A DNA stretch of 64,000 bases, from assembly GCF_021869535.1 (NCBI RefSeq), contig NW_026262734.1, forward strand, positions 95,981,285 to 96,045,284, read 5' to 3'. Each line of letters opens with the position of its first letter. Positions within the stretch are counted from its first letter, which is position 1. The stretch is from Mytilus californianus. Taxonomy: Eukaryota; Mollusca; Bivalvia; Mytilida; Mytilidae. The notes below the pieces were generated by a model. It was given only the letters and a program-made list of their open reading frames with translations. It ran no database searches and was not told where the DNA came from. Positions 31,480 through 43,031 of this stretch are shown here, one piece after another. The position numbers and the translations under genes are program-made.

Positions 31480-32470
31480 TACGAATTTCAAGATTATTGT
31501 TTTGATTTGTTTTTAAATCTTTTCTCGTCTCTCTCATTGAGTCCATCAGGTTCAAGAGTTCGTTACTGGTGCATCCAAAAACTCTCTCTCTTTTGTCTTC
31601 CTTGTGTGTCCCAATTTTGGTTTTTCTCAATGATTTGAAATGTGACGTTTTCAAAATCATGCCCTTCTCTTAAAAGATGTCTTGTGATTGGGCAGTTTCT
31701 TTCTTTTGTATAAAATGACCGATGGTTATTCAGTCGGATGTTGAATGGTGTTTCTGTTTCACCAACATATTGCAACTTGCAAGTTCAACACGTTAGAACA
31801 TAAATACAATTTTGCGTTTTGCAATTGGATGTTATAAATATGTTGTATTTATTTTTTGTGACTGTGCTGACGAATTTGGTTTATATGTTGGCGACTGTGC
31901 AGCACTTATAACAGTTGCCTCTTACGCATGGTTTATAACCTCCTATTGTCGATATCTCTTGTTTAGATACTTTAGATTTAACTAGAATATATTTTAGGTT
32001 TTTGGGTCTGCGGTAAGCCATGACGGGAGGTGATGGAAAAATCTCTTTTAAGGAAGGATCATTTTCAATAAGACGCCAGTGTTTGTGGACAATAGATTAA
32101 AGATTTGTCAGGTCAGGATGAAAGCTGACAACAAACGGAATTTTATTTGTCTGGGCCGTCTTTTCTTTTGCATTACCGAAAGCTTCTGAAATGTTTTTGT
32201 TTTTATAACCTCTTGGTTTAAGTTGCTGTCTGAGTTGTCCCAAACGGTGGTTTAATTTTGATTCCGATGAGCAAATCCACTTTAACCTGATAGCTTGGCT
32301 GTACGGAATGCTTCGGGAACAGTGTTTTGGGTGACAACTCTTCAAAGAGAGAAATTGGTGTTTGTCAGTTTTTTTTGGTGTGAAGGTCGGTTGTATGACT
32401 CCGTTTTCTAAAGTTATGGTGGTGTGGAGAAACGCAATTTTCTCATTTGAAACTTCAGATGTGAACTTTA
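31480..32470 (-). mobile_element. Penelope-like retroelement relic with GIY-YIG domain
   Basis: The minus strand reads ITLENGVIQPTFTPKKTDKH, then SCHPKHCSRSIPYSQAIRLK and RLGQLRQQLKPRGYKNKNIS. After stops come CVRGNCYKCCTVANI and CKLQYVGETETPFNIRLNNH. The thumb region SCHPKHC.RSIPYSQ and the GIY-YIG endonuclease motif (LQYVGET ... R..NH) are the C-terminal half of Penelope-like elements (established family). There are at least four in-frame stops and the 5' RT core is missing, so it is dead. The source element would have encoded one RT-endonuclease protein. Confidence 0.85.
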
Positions 32471-32496
32471 TAGATTGATGTACAATTTTTATTGAG

Positions 32497-33287
32497 AAAA
32501 AAATAATAACTTGTACATATCATCTAACACGGCTATTTGGTGTTCACAACAAATCAGTACATTGACCTGGTAGATTTAATGAACCTTACAGTGATATTTA
32601 CCTTTTCATGTTAAGCCTACAAAATCCAAACAGTTTGAAAGTGGTGATAATGGTGGCATGGTAGTATTTCCTGGCCCATGGGGATAATGGTAGCCCTTTT
32701 AGAATTTTCACCATTTTCTAACACTGCCCAAAATTCTACATACACAGTTAACCGAAGTATTTTCATTATCATATTCATTTTCATTATCATATCCAGAAAT
32801 TAATTTGAATAAGTATGATAACCGTTTACTTTTGTTTTGCTATTTTTAGAAACCTAAGGCCACTAGTGCTTTTATGTCTTTTGTCATGCAGTGAATACAA
32901 TATTTCAAAAATTCTCCAAAATTCATTTTCACCTGTATTTAAAATTATTTCATATTTTTATACACCTGATTCATCCTGGGAAAGTATGTTCAGTAGATAC
33001 TGTATTTTTTGTCCAATCCCAATCACACTGTACAGATATTGACTTGAGAACACAAAAGAGCAACCTAAATTCAGGATGTAAATGTAAATACTACCGTGTC
33101 ACCTTATTGACACCTTCAGAATTTATTTGTATTTATCTGGGTTATATTTTTAAGTAAAAAGAGTAAAAGAAAAAAATAACCAAACAAAATTAATGACAAA
33201 ACCAAAATAACAAACCCAAAGAAAGGAGTTTTTGAATAAAACATTAAAAAACAGAAGGAAGAAACAAATATAACTCAAAGATGGTGA
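32497..33287. other. Intergenic DNA, possible inside of a palindromic-repeat element
   Basis: AATAATAACTTGTACAT at 32504 resembles the repeats at 33288-33450, so the two may bound one non-autonomous element. The interior has no convincing gene. Confidence 0.35.
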
Positions 33288-33450
33288 ATTGTACAAGTTA
33301 TTATCTTTTTCTCAACAAAAATTGTAGAAGTAATTACTTGTACAATTATATTTGTACAAGTAATAACTTGTTTGGGGGCATCGTACAAGTAATTACTCGT
33401 ACAAAGTTTTTGTTCAAGTAATAACTTGTACTAAATAATAACATGTACAC
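33288..33450. repeat. Cluster of palindromic TTGTACAAGTAATTAC repeats
   Basis: Half-sites TTGTACAAGTAAT and their complements recur at least seven times. 33322-33345 is a 24-bp palindrome with one mismatch. A poly-G break (TTTGGGGGCATCG) sits in the middle. Transcripts of either strand would fold. Confidence 0.85.
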
Positions 33451-33499
33451 TACATATATAATGCATATTATGCACGTTACACTTATTCCAAAATATATG

Positions 33500-34640
33500 A
33501 GGTTTCTGTATATTTTCAGTTAAAAAAGTTAATTCCTGTTGTAAAATGTAACTTCCAGTGTCGTATAATAACTTACATTAACCTTGTACTTTTCTTTGAA
33601 TAAATAGGAAACATTTTCTACATCCGGTTTACTCGAGTGTCATATGATAGCTTACTTACAAAAGCACATCATTAAATAGGCATTCCGTTCAGTTTAATGT
33701 TAAATATGCCCATGCAAAGAAAAAAACGAATTTTCCCAGTACTGCTATGATGCTCAATATATATAACATAAGGTTATTTATAATAAAATTTTTTTTTTTT
33801 AAATCGTTTGATTACCAAATAAAAAAACTAATTCAGTTTCCACAAAAAGTGACCACATTACAACTTTTATATCTGCCAAAGTTCATGCGTATTAATTAGA
33901 TGAGCATCAGGCTGAACCACGAGATTTCTATGTTCTATAAGAAGCAGTCTCTACTCAATTTTTTTATCCTTGTTTGCGAATTTAAAGATATAGGGACAAT
34001 AATATTGTTAATGAAGTGATCCTTAACAAATTACTATAACCTATGGGTTATTTCAACCTTTCCTTTGGAAACTGAAAAACACGGTCTAGCTAAATAGTAG
34101 ATTACCCTCGCTTCATCGACTCAAAAACAAAAGGTTTCTATATAATTTTGCTTGAGATAAGTTATATCATTTGCTTTTTCTGGTTTGAACAATATCCCTT
34201 CCGGTATCATATATTCGGTACCTCTATGTTGATTCCAAAAATATATGGTTTTAAATACGTTTGCATGAAAAAAATAAATGAATGAATCATTGATACTTTC
34301 GGTTTACACCCGATGTTTTCTAGTAGAATTTAGCAATGTCGTATGATTCTTAACCTATTGCAAAAGATCACAGTATAAATGCTAAACCAATAAATCATAA
34401 ATTTAGGTATCAAAATGGCAATAACTTATATTCATCTCATTGCCTTGATTTAAACAGAATGGATTAATTTTCGCCATTATGTTTCTAACAATTTGCTCAA
34501 TTTCTTTCTTTCTTTCTTTCTTTTTTGTTATTCGATTTCAGTTGAAAAGCAATAACCAGCAAATGTTAAAATCTAGAACATTGAATTTCCCTTTGTTTTT
34601 ACCTCAATTTTTATGTTCAAAGTCGTAGAACTAAATTGAA
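33500..34640. repeat. Diverged dispersed repeat shared with 44460-45000
   Basis: GATTCCAAAAATATATGGTT at 34228 recurs at 44629. TTCCGGTATCATAT and CCGGATG-type words recur in both. This seems to be the upstream part of the TGACCTTGACC family. Boundaries are approximate. Confidence 0.5.
34500..34523 (+). repeat. (TTTC)n microsatellite
   Basis: TTTCTTTCTTTCTTTCTTTC followed by TTTTTTG. Confidence 0.95.
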
Positions 34641-36129
34641 ACGACCATAAGTTCTTATGCCTATAACAATGTATAATAAGGAATTATCCTACTAAACAGC
34701 TCATTGTGAATATCTAAAGGGGCAAAACTCCTATAAAATATCACCAGAGTATTTCAGGCAAATAAATTTGGCGTTGGGATAAGTCTTAACTTTCTGTTTG
34801 ACAAAAACCTTATATCGATAAATGTAACGGTGTCTGTGCAGTAGTGACATCAAGCAAAGTTCAATATTTTAAACATGATCATCATTTGTGACACTAACAA
34901 TATTTTTCTACAAATGTGCCAATTACCTCATATCTAAATACGTTATGTCTCTATGATTTACGGTATATGAACTACACCAACAAACAATTTAAATTGAAAA
35001 CAAAGTAGAAAATAACTGTAATAACATTTGTCCACATCACTTTGGTATACAACGAACAGGACATCGTTAGGAATTAAAGGAACATTTTGGAGAAAAAAAT
35101 GATAACTTGAATGTTTTTTATAAGAAACGAGAACATGCTAAACAGTTAGCCGGGCAATAACGAACTTATGGAAAATTGTTCGCTGAAATAGGGTTCGTTT
35201 TTCAAAGCACAATAACTGTCAGAAATCATATACTAAATATTTTATCGACAAGCTCCTTAAAAATGGATTGCCCCGCTACATCGATAGATCGATAGACCTA
35301 AATATATATCGCTAACGGCATCACGGATGATTAATGAGTACCAAGAAAGTCGTTTCGGATTTATAGAAAATATGGGACGGATAATACCCATATACAGGAC
35401 TATGTAAACTTAGATCTTGCATTTTCAAAAGTTTGCGGAACTTTAATTACTTTCAATCATAAATTCATGGATTAAACATATATATATTTATATAAAATTG
35501 TTAATTAGAAATTCTAAAATCTCTGTTCGACCAAGTAAGCTTCAGTTCTGTAGATTTGTCTAATATATGATCCGGACGCCTTTACTTAAACGGCCTTTTT
35601 GTTAGATGATAATTCATTGTGTCCTTGTCTGGACATTAGTCACCGTAAACTATTGAACGTAAAATGCCAATTCCAAAATATAAATATCATCGTTAATATA
35701 AATACCTTTTTAAATACCTTGGGAATTTTGCACAAGGAGGGTCACTTTGATGTGTATTATCAGAAGATTAACATAATAATCCATAAATACACACAGTACA
35801 GAAATAGACCTCATGGAAGGATTGTAAAACATTTTTATTAAAACAAGGTGTTTACCTTTACTGTTTGCATAACTGGTCAGTGTGTCGTTCATATGGAAAT
35901 TCGTGAATTGTCTGTGGAATTTTTGAAACAATAATCAATAATTTGACAACAAGATCATTTGGGTCATTTCATTAGTTTTTAATAAAGAAGATAACAAAGT
36001 TCATACAAACAAAGTGATTTAAATGTACCAGATATTTTTTTTTAAATTAATCAAATGCGGTTTAATACATTAACAATCTACATTTGAATTTAATCTTTGT
36101 TAGTTTCTTTTTCTTTTTTATTATATTGT
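34641..36129. other. Intergenic AT-rich DNA
   Basis: Nothing convincing. GATCGATAGA-type words occur at 35281-35300. The open frames near 35600-35930 lack splice or start support. Confidence 0.5.
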
Positions 36130-36262
36130 AAAAACGTATCACACAAACACCGAACTCAAAGGCAAATTAAAAAGGGAAAGTCCATAAAAATGACAAAAAC
36201 AAACGTTATCAATCAACAGAACGAGTGAAAAACAACTGCCATATTCCTGAGTTGGTACATGC
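36130..36262 (-). repeat. Retroelement 3'-tail family, diverged copy
   Basis: The plus strand reads CCGAACTCAAAGGCAAATTA, GGAAAGTCCATAAAAATGAC and CATATTCCTGAGTTGGTAC. It faces the copy at 36460-36788. Confidence 0.75.
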
Positions 36263-36459
36263 ATTGTAAGCTGTGTCGTTATTTTCGTATAAATCATACG
36301 CATTCTTTATAACCTACAGCCATATAATCAAACAAAGCTGACTATTTGGGACGGAATTTTCATTCTTGTCGAAATAATAACCACAGTATTATTATTCTTA
36401 AATTACTAAATGAAGTGAAACAGAGAAAAAAGATTCACATTATGATGGCTGCCTTGATT

Positions 36460-36788
36460 TTGTAGTGATTAAGATTATAACACAATGTTGACTGCTATAT
36501 CCCTTTTTTTAAAATTTGTACCTATAGTGTATGTTTGTTTTGCTCACACATTGTTGTCGAAACAATGCGATTATATGCAACTATCATACAAGTGAGAGGT
36601 TTAGCTTGCTATAAAACCAGGTTTAATCCACCATTTTCTACATAAGGAAATGCATGTATCAAGTCCGGAATCTTACAGTTGTTTTACATTCGTTTGATGT
36701 GTTTGAACTTTTGATTTTGCCATTTGATTAGAGACTTTCCGTGTTGAATTTTCCATTGATTTCAGTATTTTTTCATTTTACTTTTTTT
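36460..36788 (+). repeat. Retroelement 3'-tail family copy
   Basis: TAGTGATTAAGATTATAACA, GAGAGGTTTAGCTTGCTATA, TTTAATCCACCATTTTCTAC and TTTTGCCATTTGATTAGAGA. Together with 36130-36262 it forms an inverted pair about 200 bp apart. Confidence 0.88.
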
Positions 36789-36969
36789 GTTTTGACTCTG
36801 ATGGAGGACATCAAACTTGAATAAATAAACACGTGACGATCTTAACTTTATCATTGTTAATTTTTCTCAGTGTTCAGTATACTCTCTTATTCAGCGTAGG
36901 ACGTTTACATATCTCAATTTGTACGTTTCATGCGTGCTTGTTTACATTATATCGACTTCATTTACAGAA

Positions 36970-37190
36970 ATATCCAACCAGGGTTATTAGAAAGAACGAC
37001 TGAGATTGACATTATTTTGTTTTACTTTTAATATCATGAATCGGTTGGCCGATACAATGTTTATTTGTCTAAATGACTGAGAGACATGCATGGTTTCACG
37101 GTGATAAATTATCAGATAGCAGGATAAACGTCTGATCCTTTCCGATTGAGTTTCCTCCCTTTTGAGACATTTTGACTGCTTCTGGCTATG
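36970..37190. repeat. Duplicated segment, intact copy
   Basis: AGGGTTATTAGAAAGAACGA ... GACATGCATGGTTTCACGG ... AATAAACGTCTGATCC-like ... CCCTTTTGAGACATTTTGAC. A second copy, split by a 393-bp insert, is at 37308-37895. Confidence 0.8.
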
Positions 37191-37307
37191 CATGAATCAC
37201 GTGATATGCTTAAAAAAAACGCGAATTGTAAAATCCGATGAAACTTTTAATGTTTTTAAACTTACATACACCGCTTTTTAATTAATTACACATCTAAGGT
37301 ACTAAAA

Positions 37308-37895
37308 CGCAGGGTTATTAAGAAAAAATACTGAGATGGACATTAATTTGTTTAACGGTTAATGACCGATATAATGTATCTTTGTTCAACCGCACAACAG
37401 ACATGCATGGTTCCACGGACTTAGATCTTAAGTGCCAGTCTTTGTAAGAATCAGGCAATTTAGAAGAATTTCTTAGCATGGCCGAAAAAAAACCACCGAC
37501 TTACCATCCTATTTCGAAGCTACCGTCATCCTGGGTTAGAAATTGTAGGTCTTTCGTTTCTGTCTGCCTGTTGATTCGAAAAATCTCTAGATAACTTTTG
37601 GTTAGAATGATAGCAAATTACGGAGTAAGCTCCCCCTAATTGTTAATTTCTGATACTTAATTATATCTTGAAATAACAGAATAGGAAAAGGAAACAAATG
37701 TTATATTCGTGCACCATTATATATTTTTAACAAAAAATAATGTATACTTGAGTGGGTTTTTTTTTTTTTTTTTTTTATGTTTTCACACTGCCTGATTCCT
37801 AGGCAGATTGGCACTTAAGAAACCATAATAAACGTCTGATGTCTGATATTTTCCAATTGTGTTTTTACTCCCTTTTGCGACATTTTGGCTGGTAG
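37308..37895. repeat. Duplicated segment, split copy
   Basis: Left part AGGGTTATTAAGAAAAAATA to GCATGGTTCCACGG. Right part AATAAACGTCTGATG to CCCTTTTGCGACATTTTGGC. The interruption is the TIR element at 37427-37819. Confidence 0.8.
37427..37819. mobile_element. 393-bp MITE-like element with TTAA-type termini
   Basis: The left end CTTAAGTGCCAGTC ... GAATCAGGCA and the right end TGCCTGATTC ... GATTGGCACTTAAG are inverted repeats over about 31 bp. There is no open frame for a transposase. TTAA at both extremities suggests TTAA-target insertion, but the palindromic CTTAAG could also be part of the TIR. The empty-site comparison with 36970-37190 confirms that it is an insertion. Confidence 0.82.
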
Positions 37896-38078
37896 TCAGT
37901 CGCCCAATATGTATGCTAATTCGTTCATATTATAAATTCATGATTACAGTTTTGTGTGTACGTACATACATTAGGTTGAAAATACCACCAGATTTTATTA
38001 GGACTAATTGGTTTTTGTAAAGGCAATTAGTGTGAGTTATTGACACTACAAACTAGTAAACGTTTGAAATGACCTATA

Positions 38079-39892
38079 TCTGTACTCGAATGTACTGATT
38101 TTTTACTCGACAAGTCTGAAATGGTCTGAATTTTACTTGATATTACTCGACCCCAATCTTAACCATACTTAACTGTACTGATTTTTACTTGACCCTTATC
38201 TTTGCCATTGAAAATAGTCTGGACTATATATATTACTCGACCAGTCTGAAACAGTCTTAACCCATTTTTGACCTGTACTCAACCAATACTTGACCAGTTC
38301 TCGACCTATTTTTTTTTTCAGTCTGAACCATACTCGACCAAAGGTCTGAACTATATTCGACCAGTCTGAACCATACTTGACCAAAAAACATCTACTTGTT
38401 TTAATTGTTTAAATGACTTTTTTTAAACTGACATGACAACAGCTACAATAAAGTAAAGATATATAAAAACAGATTTTTACATTCTTACATGATTATCAGA
38501 TTTATCAAATCGAGATACTTAAAACATCTAATTTTATAGTCGGAGTCTTGTTAAAAAAAAGATTTTTTTTTACCTGAAAACCACACCTGTTATGAGGGTA
38601 ATAAAACCTTATGAAGGTGCTTCTTGTTTGACATGTGTTTTTTTAAACAAAGCTTAATTTACCTAAATTCTTAAGTAAAAACTACATAAGTTACATGGTT
38701 AAATACATTAGTTATATAACTATCTTTTTAACTGAGGTATCAACAGCCAACAAAATCGTTGAAATTGTTAAAATTATATCAGAAATATATCTATTCTTAT
38801 TATAATTTGTTTTTTTTTTTATATCTAAAAGGGATAAAAGATTAAAGAAATTATTGAAATTGTTCTTCTGATTAGGGGTAAACTATAAAGTAATACCTCC
38901 TGCTTGGCACACTCATTAAAAAGATCACACCTGGTCAGAAAGTAATAAATTGGAAATAATATCCGTTGCAAATTAAACAACATCCGTTAAAACTAAAATC
39001 ACAACATGCACAGGGTCTTTTGAATTCACTAGATAAATAATACACGAGTTTAAGAAAAATAGGGTTTTCTTTTTACCTGTAAAACACAACTGTATTGAGG
39101 TACTTAAACCTTATTAAAGTGCTTCTTGTATGCCATGTCTTAGATTTTGACAAAACTTAATTAATCAACCCAAATTTTTACTGCAACTTTGGAACACAAT
39201 TCTTTTTTTAAAAGGTTTTATTAAGGATTGCGATGGAAGTTCTATTATATTAAGAAGACTTAGTTTTACTAAACAAAGGTGTCATTTTCAAAATTTATTA
39301 AGTTGCTTTATATGCAATAAAAACAAAATGTTCACTACGTTGATAACTAAACATGACTAACTCCATAAATCTATATAAGGCTAAAGTTAGTGTTGACAAT
39401 TTTCCAGTAACCATAAAATATATCTGAAACATTCAAAAATATTTTAATACCATTTAAGATATTTGAATAATGGTCGAAAGTTCGAGTACACAATGCAATG
39501 TGAACATGATATCATGTATATAAAAATTCATTTAACCCAAAAGTTGATATATTACATGATATTTTTTTAATCTGACCAGAAATTACTTCCTTTGACCATC
39601 TTGTTTTATTTAAAGGTGATATACATTGTATTTTATTATGTTTATTGTGAAATTTTGGTTTCAATGCTATATCAAATACATTTTTGATTTCAAATTGTTG
39701 GTTAAATTTCTAGCCAAGGGAAATATCTGTTGTTAAATTGATAAAATATAATAGATAGATACAAAAAAAGGTCTAGGTTGGTTAAGACTTGGTCGAGTAT
39801 GGTTAAGACCAGGTCGAGTATTGTTCAGACTAGGTCGAGCATGGTTCAGACTTGGTCAAGAATGGTTAAGACTATGTCGAGTATGGTTTAGT
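38079..39892. mobile_element. ~1.8-kb element bounded by inverted arrays of ~21-bp repeats
   Basis: The right array holds five exact-length 21-bp units (39780-39884), each of the form GGTTAAGACTTGGTCG followed by AGTAT. The left array (38079-38395) holds complementary, more diverged units (ACTCGACCAGTCTGAACC and variants). The interior is AT-rich without an open frame. It carries a diverged internal duplication (CTTATGAAGGTGCTTCTTGT at 38609 and CTTATTAAAGTGCTTCTTGT at 39110). The layout suggests a non-autonomous element with subterminal repeat arrays. Confidence 0.75.
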
Positions 39893-40500
39893 GAGATGTT
39901 ATAATCGTATGCAATGTTGGTCTTCGTATCTTAACCTCTCCCACGTACCGGATATAATCATGTTATTTTTCAGTTGATATCTTTTATCATACATGTATCT
40001 CTAAAACTCACTTGTTCGGGTTTCTTTTTCCTTATATATGTCTGTACTTCTAGAGTGTCGATCTTGGAGTTTGCTTCAGTTTCTACACTATGTATCTAGG
40101 CTTTTATGTATACTAATACTTGATTTTGTGCATGGAATTCATAAGGGCTACATTTTTGGTGTCTATAGAGGAATAGTGAAATTGTTCTGCAATATTTTAG
40201 AGCTTACACTACTATACTGGCGTGAAATATTTTGATGCGATCTAAAATTGTTCAAATCATTTGCAATGATTACGTTATTTTTATCTAATATAAAGATGGC
40301 ATAACAAAGTAAGCGCATCATTTATTTTTTTTTCAATTTGAAACGCCTTTATGCGAATGCATTTAATGAGTTTGTATCACTAATTGGTATGTTGCATACT
40401 AAATGGTAAGCCTGGTTTCTTTGAAATTTGAGCTAGGAATTACCCTAACTCATTATTAAAGATACAAGACTTGTGAATAATTACAACAGACTAGTTGTAA
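39893..40500. other. Intergenic DNA
   Basis: The open frame 40038-40235 has no supporting signals. Nothing else is seen. Confidence 0.4.
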
Positions 40501-40625
40501 TTATTATGCGGTATGGGTTTTGCTCATTGTTGAAGGCCGTACGGTGACATATAGTTGTTGATTTCTGTGTCATTTGGTCTCTTGTGAAGAGTTGTCTCAT
40601 TGTCAATCATACCACATTCTTTTTT
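40501..40625 (-). repeat. Dispersed repeat end, inverted relative to its neighbour
   Basis: GCGGTATGGGTTTTGCTCAT, TTGAAGGCCGTACGGTGACA and GAGTTGTCTCATTGTCAATC end in ATACCACATTC. The terminal words are the complement of GATGTGGTATGAGTGCCAAT. Longer versions are at 53075-53460 and 53690-53880. Confidence 0.85.
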
Positions 40626-40636
40626 ATATCATAACT

Positions 40637-40905
40637 AGATATAAGAAGATGTGGTATGAGTGCCAATGGGACAACTCTCCATCCAAGTCAAAATTTATAA
40701 AAGTAAACCATTATAGGTCAAAGTACGGTCTTCAACACGGAGCCTTGGCTCACACCGAACAGCAAGCTATAAAGGGCCCCAAAAATTACTAGTGTAAAAC
40801 CATTCAAACAGGAAAACCAACGGTCTTATCTATATAAAAAACGAGAAACGAGAAACACTTATGAACCACATAAACAAACGACAACTACTGAACATCAGAT
40901 TCCTG
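40637..40905 (+). repeat. Dispersed repeat, GATGTGGTATGAGTGCC family, long copy
   Basis: GAAGATGTGGTATGAGTGCC, ACGGTCTTCAACACGGAGCC, GAACAGCAAGCTATAAAGGG, then AAACCATTCAAACAGGAAAA. Head to head with 40501-40625 it forms a potential hairpin with an ~12-nt spacer. Confidence 0.92.
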
Positions 40906-42329
40906 ACTTAGGACAGGTGCAAACAATTGCAGCGGGTTTAAACGTTTAAATGGTACCAAACCTTCACTCTTATCTGAAACAATAGTGTAACATCACAACA
41001 TAGAAAGACACACTATAAAATATCAATTGAAATGGCTCAACTCAATCACAAGACATATTAACACCAGTGAACATACACTGAACAAATACATTTGATCTAT
41101 GCTACAATGTACATACAAAATAAATAAACCAAGGGAAGAATAATTAAAGTAACATGTTATAATGCTGTGAAATGTTAAACAATTTAAGAAAAACAATATG
41201 CTTGAACAAAAATATCAGCCATTTGCAATAACTTTAAACACAGGTAAATGAAAATAATTTTGTTGTTAGGTATACGTGTACAGTTCAAATTAAATGGAGA
41301 AAGGAAATATTTTTACAGAATAAATAATTTTGATGTTCATAGTACGAAGAAGTGAAAATTTATAGTAATACCAAACACATATCAAAGCTGGTATATATAC
41401 CAGATATAACCCTGAATAAGTAAACATTTAATAACAAAAAAGCATTACAATTAGTATCAACAGGTCAAATAAAGAAGAAAGTACGATTTGAGAGTACTCG
41501 CAGTTACTGACAGCTAGTTAAAAGCCAAAAACAATTAATAATAACAAATCATGCATCAGAGACTAAAATCAACTAAAACACATCCCAGGGATTTAGTATT
41601 TCAACTTCATGGACAGTTTACATAATAGATACATTAAGTATATCCTTCTTAAATTGCTAATATAGGCTCAAACTATTGTCTATAAACAAATTTTACGAAA
41701 CATTCATTTAAGCAGTTAAGCTTGATAAGGAGGATCCTATCCTGAATTTTGTACTTGAAAATTTCATTTGCATATTTATTTTTCAGAAGGATGAAAAATG
41801 ACATAATTTTGTTTCAGCATTATGATTGTTCATTTCTCCAGATTCGAATGTCAACTTGTACATGTTGCATTTGTAATTGAAATATAACAAAGTTTTTTTG
41901 TCATATGGATGTAAACAAACGTTTTTAATTATTTTTCAGTAGTATTAGATGAAATGTGATGTACCACCAAGACTTGTTTGGTAAGGCTTAAAATATGCAA
42001 AATAATTTACTCGCATTTAAAGATAAACACCGTAAATATAGTTGCTTTGATGTACGTCATTTTGGCGCTGGTGGATTGTTGTCTCAATTGCAATCATATC
42101 ATACATTGTAGCTCCTCAATTGTATATATTATTTACCAGTAGTACTGTTGAACAATTTTTACTTAGACCAACTGAGCTTATGACACATCTGCTGAAGTTT
42201 GTTTTGATTTGGATTTAAAGAACTGCTTTTTGAAATTACGGGTATCAAAGAGTCGCAAATAACCAACTTTATGTACTTCTTCCCCAATGGTAGTATCTAG
42301 ATCATCAAATTCATTAAGGTGAAAATGAA
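40906..42329. other. Intergenic AT-rich DNA
   Basis: No gene. A fragment of the same repeat end (GGATTGTTGTCTCAATTGCA then ATCATATCATACATT) is at 42071-42104. Confidence 0.5.
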
Positions 42330-43031
42330 AATATGCTATTATTATTCTTTAACCTCAAGTTCCGCTATAAAGATGTTGTCTATAATGAGCGCAGCTATCT
42401 CATCGATATTGAAATAAAGGATTCAACAGATAAAGTCAAGTTTGCTTCATATCTTGACTTACAAATAGAAATTTGCAATAATTTTCGGTTCAAAACTTTA
42501 CGACAGAAAAGATGATTTCATCTTTCTAATTGTAAACTTTCTATTTTCATGTAGCATTTTTCCAGCAGCCAGCGCCATTGTTTGGATTACACAAGAGAGC
42601 AATGGTTCCAAGTGGTAACGTTGAAGGTACCCCTATGAGCATTTTCCGGACGTAATTATGAGTTGTTTGGCCTTAATGGCTTATTTGTGTCGCAGGTGAC
42701 CACTGATAGTTTCAATATATCCAGGATATCATCAAAAAATCCTCTTTACCTCAGTTATAACATCACCAAAGACACTGTTGTGCTTACCCTACCAAAGTAC
42801 CTATATCAGCTCTGGTTTAATGGTATTCTTTTATTTGTCTTTGTGAATATAACTGTTACTGTTTAGTCTATTTTTGGTCATATCCATTTGACGTAGCTCG
42901 GTACTTATACATCCCGTCTTTCTGTTATTGTACTATTGTAAATTGTTGTATTCTTGTCTTTCATTTTTGCTAATGAGCCTTTTCTATATGCCTTTTTGTT
43001 TTTATTTGTTGACATATTTATTTGTTTTTAT
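42330..43031 (+). mobile_element. RT retroelement relic
   Basis: The frame LFFNLKFRYKDVVYNERSYL and IDIEIKDSTDKVKFASYLDL aligns with the RT segment at 7537. After stops come FQVVTLK and LFVSQVTTDSFNISRISSKN. The 3' tail family (43032-43360) follows on the same strand, which links RT and tail. Confidence 0.8.

Noticed and set aside
31427-31660. Separate small gene on the minus strand
   Set aside because: It is a shifted frame over the end of the Penelope-like relic.
38079-38395. CRISPR-like array of short repeats
   Set aside because: Eukaryotic sequence. Repeat units abut without unique spacers and have an inverted partner at 39780.
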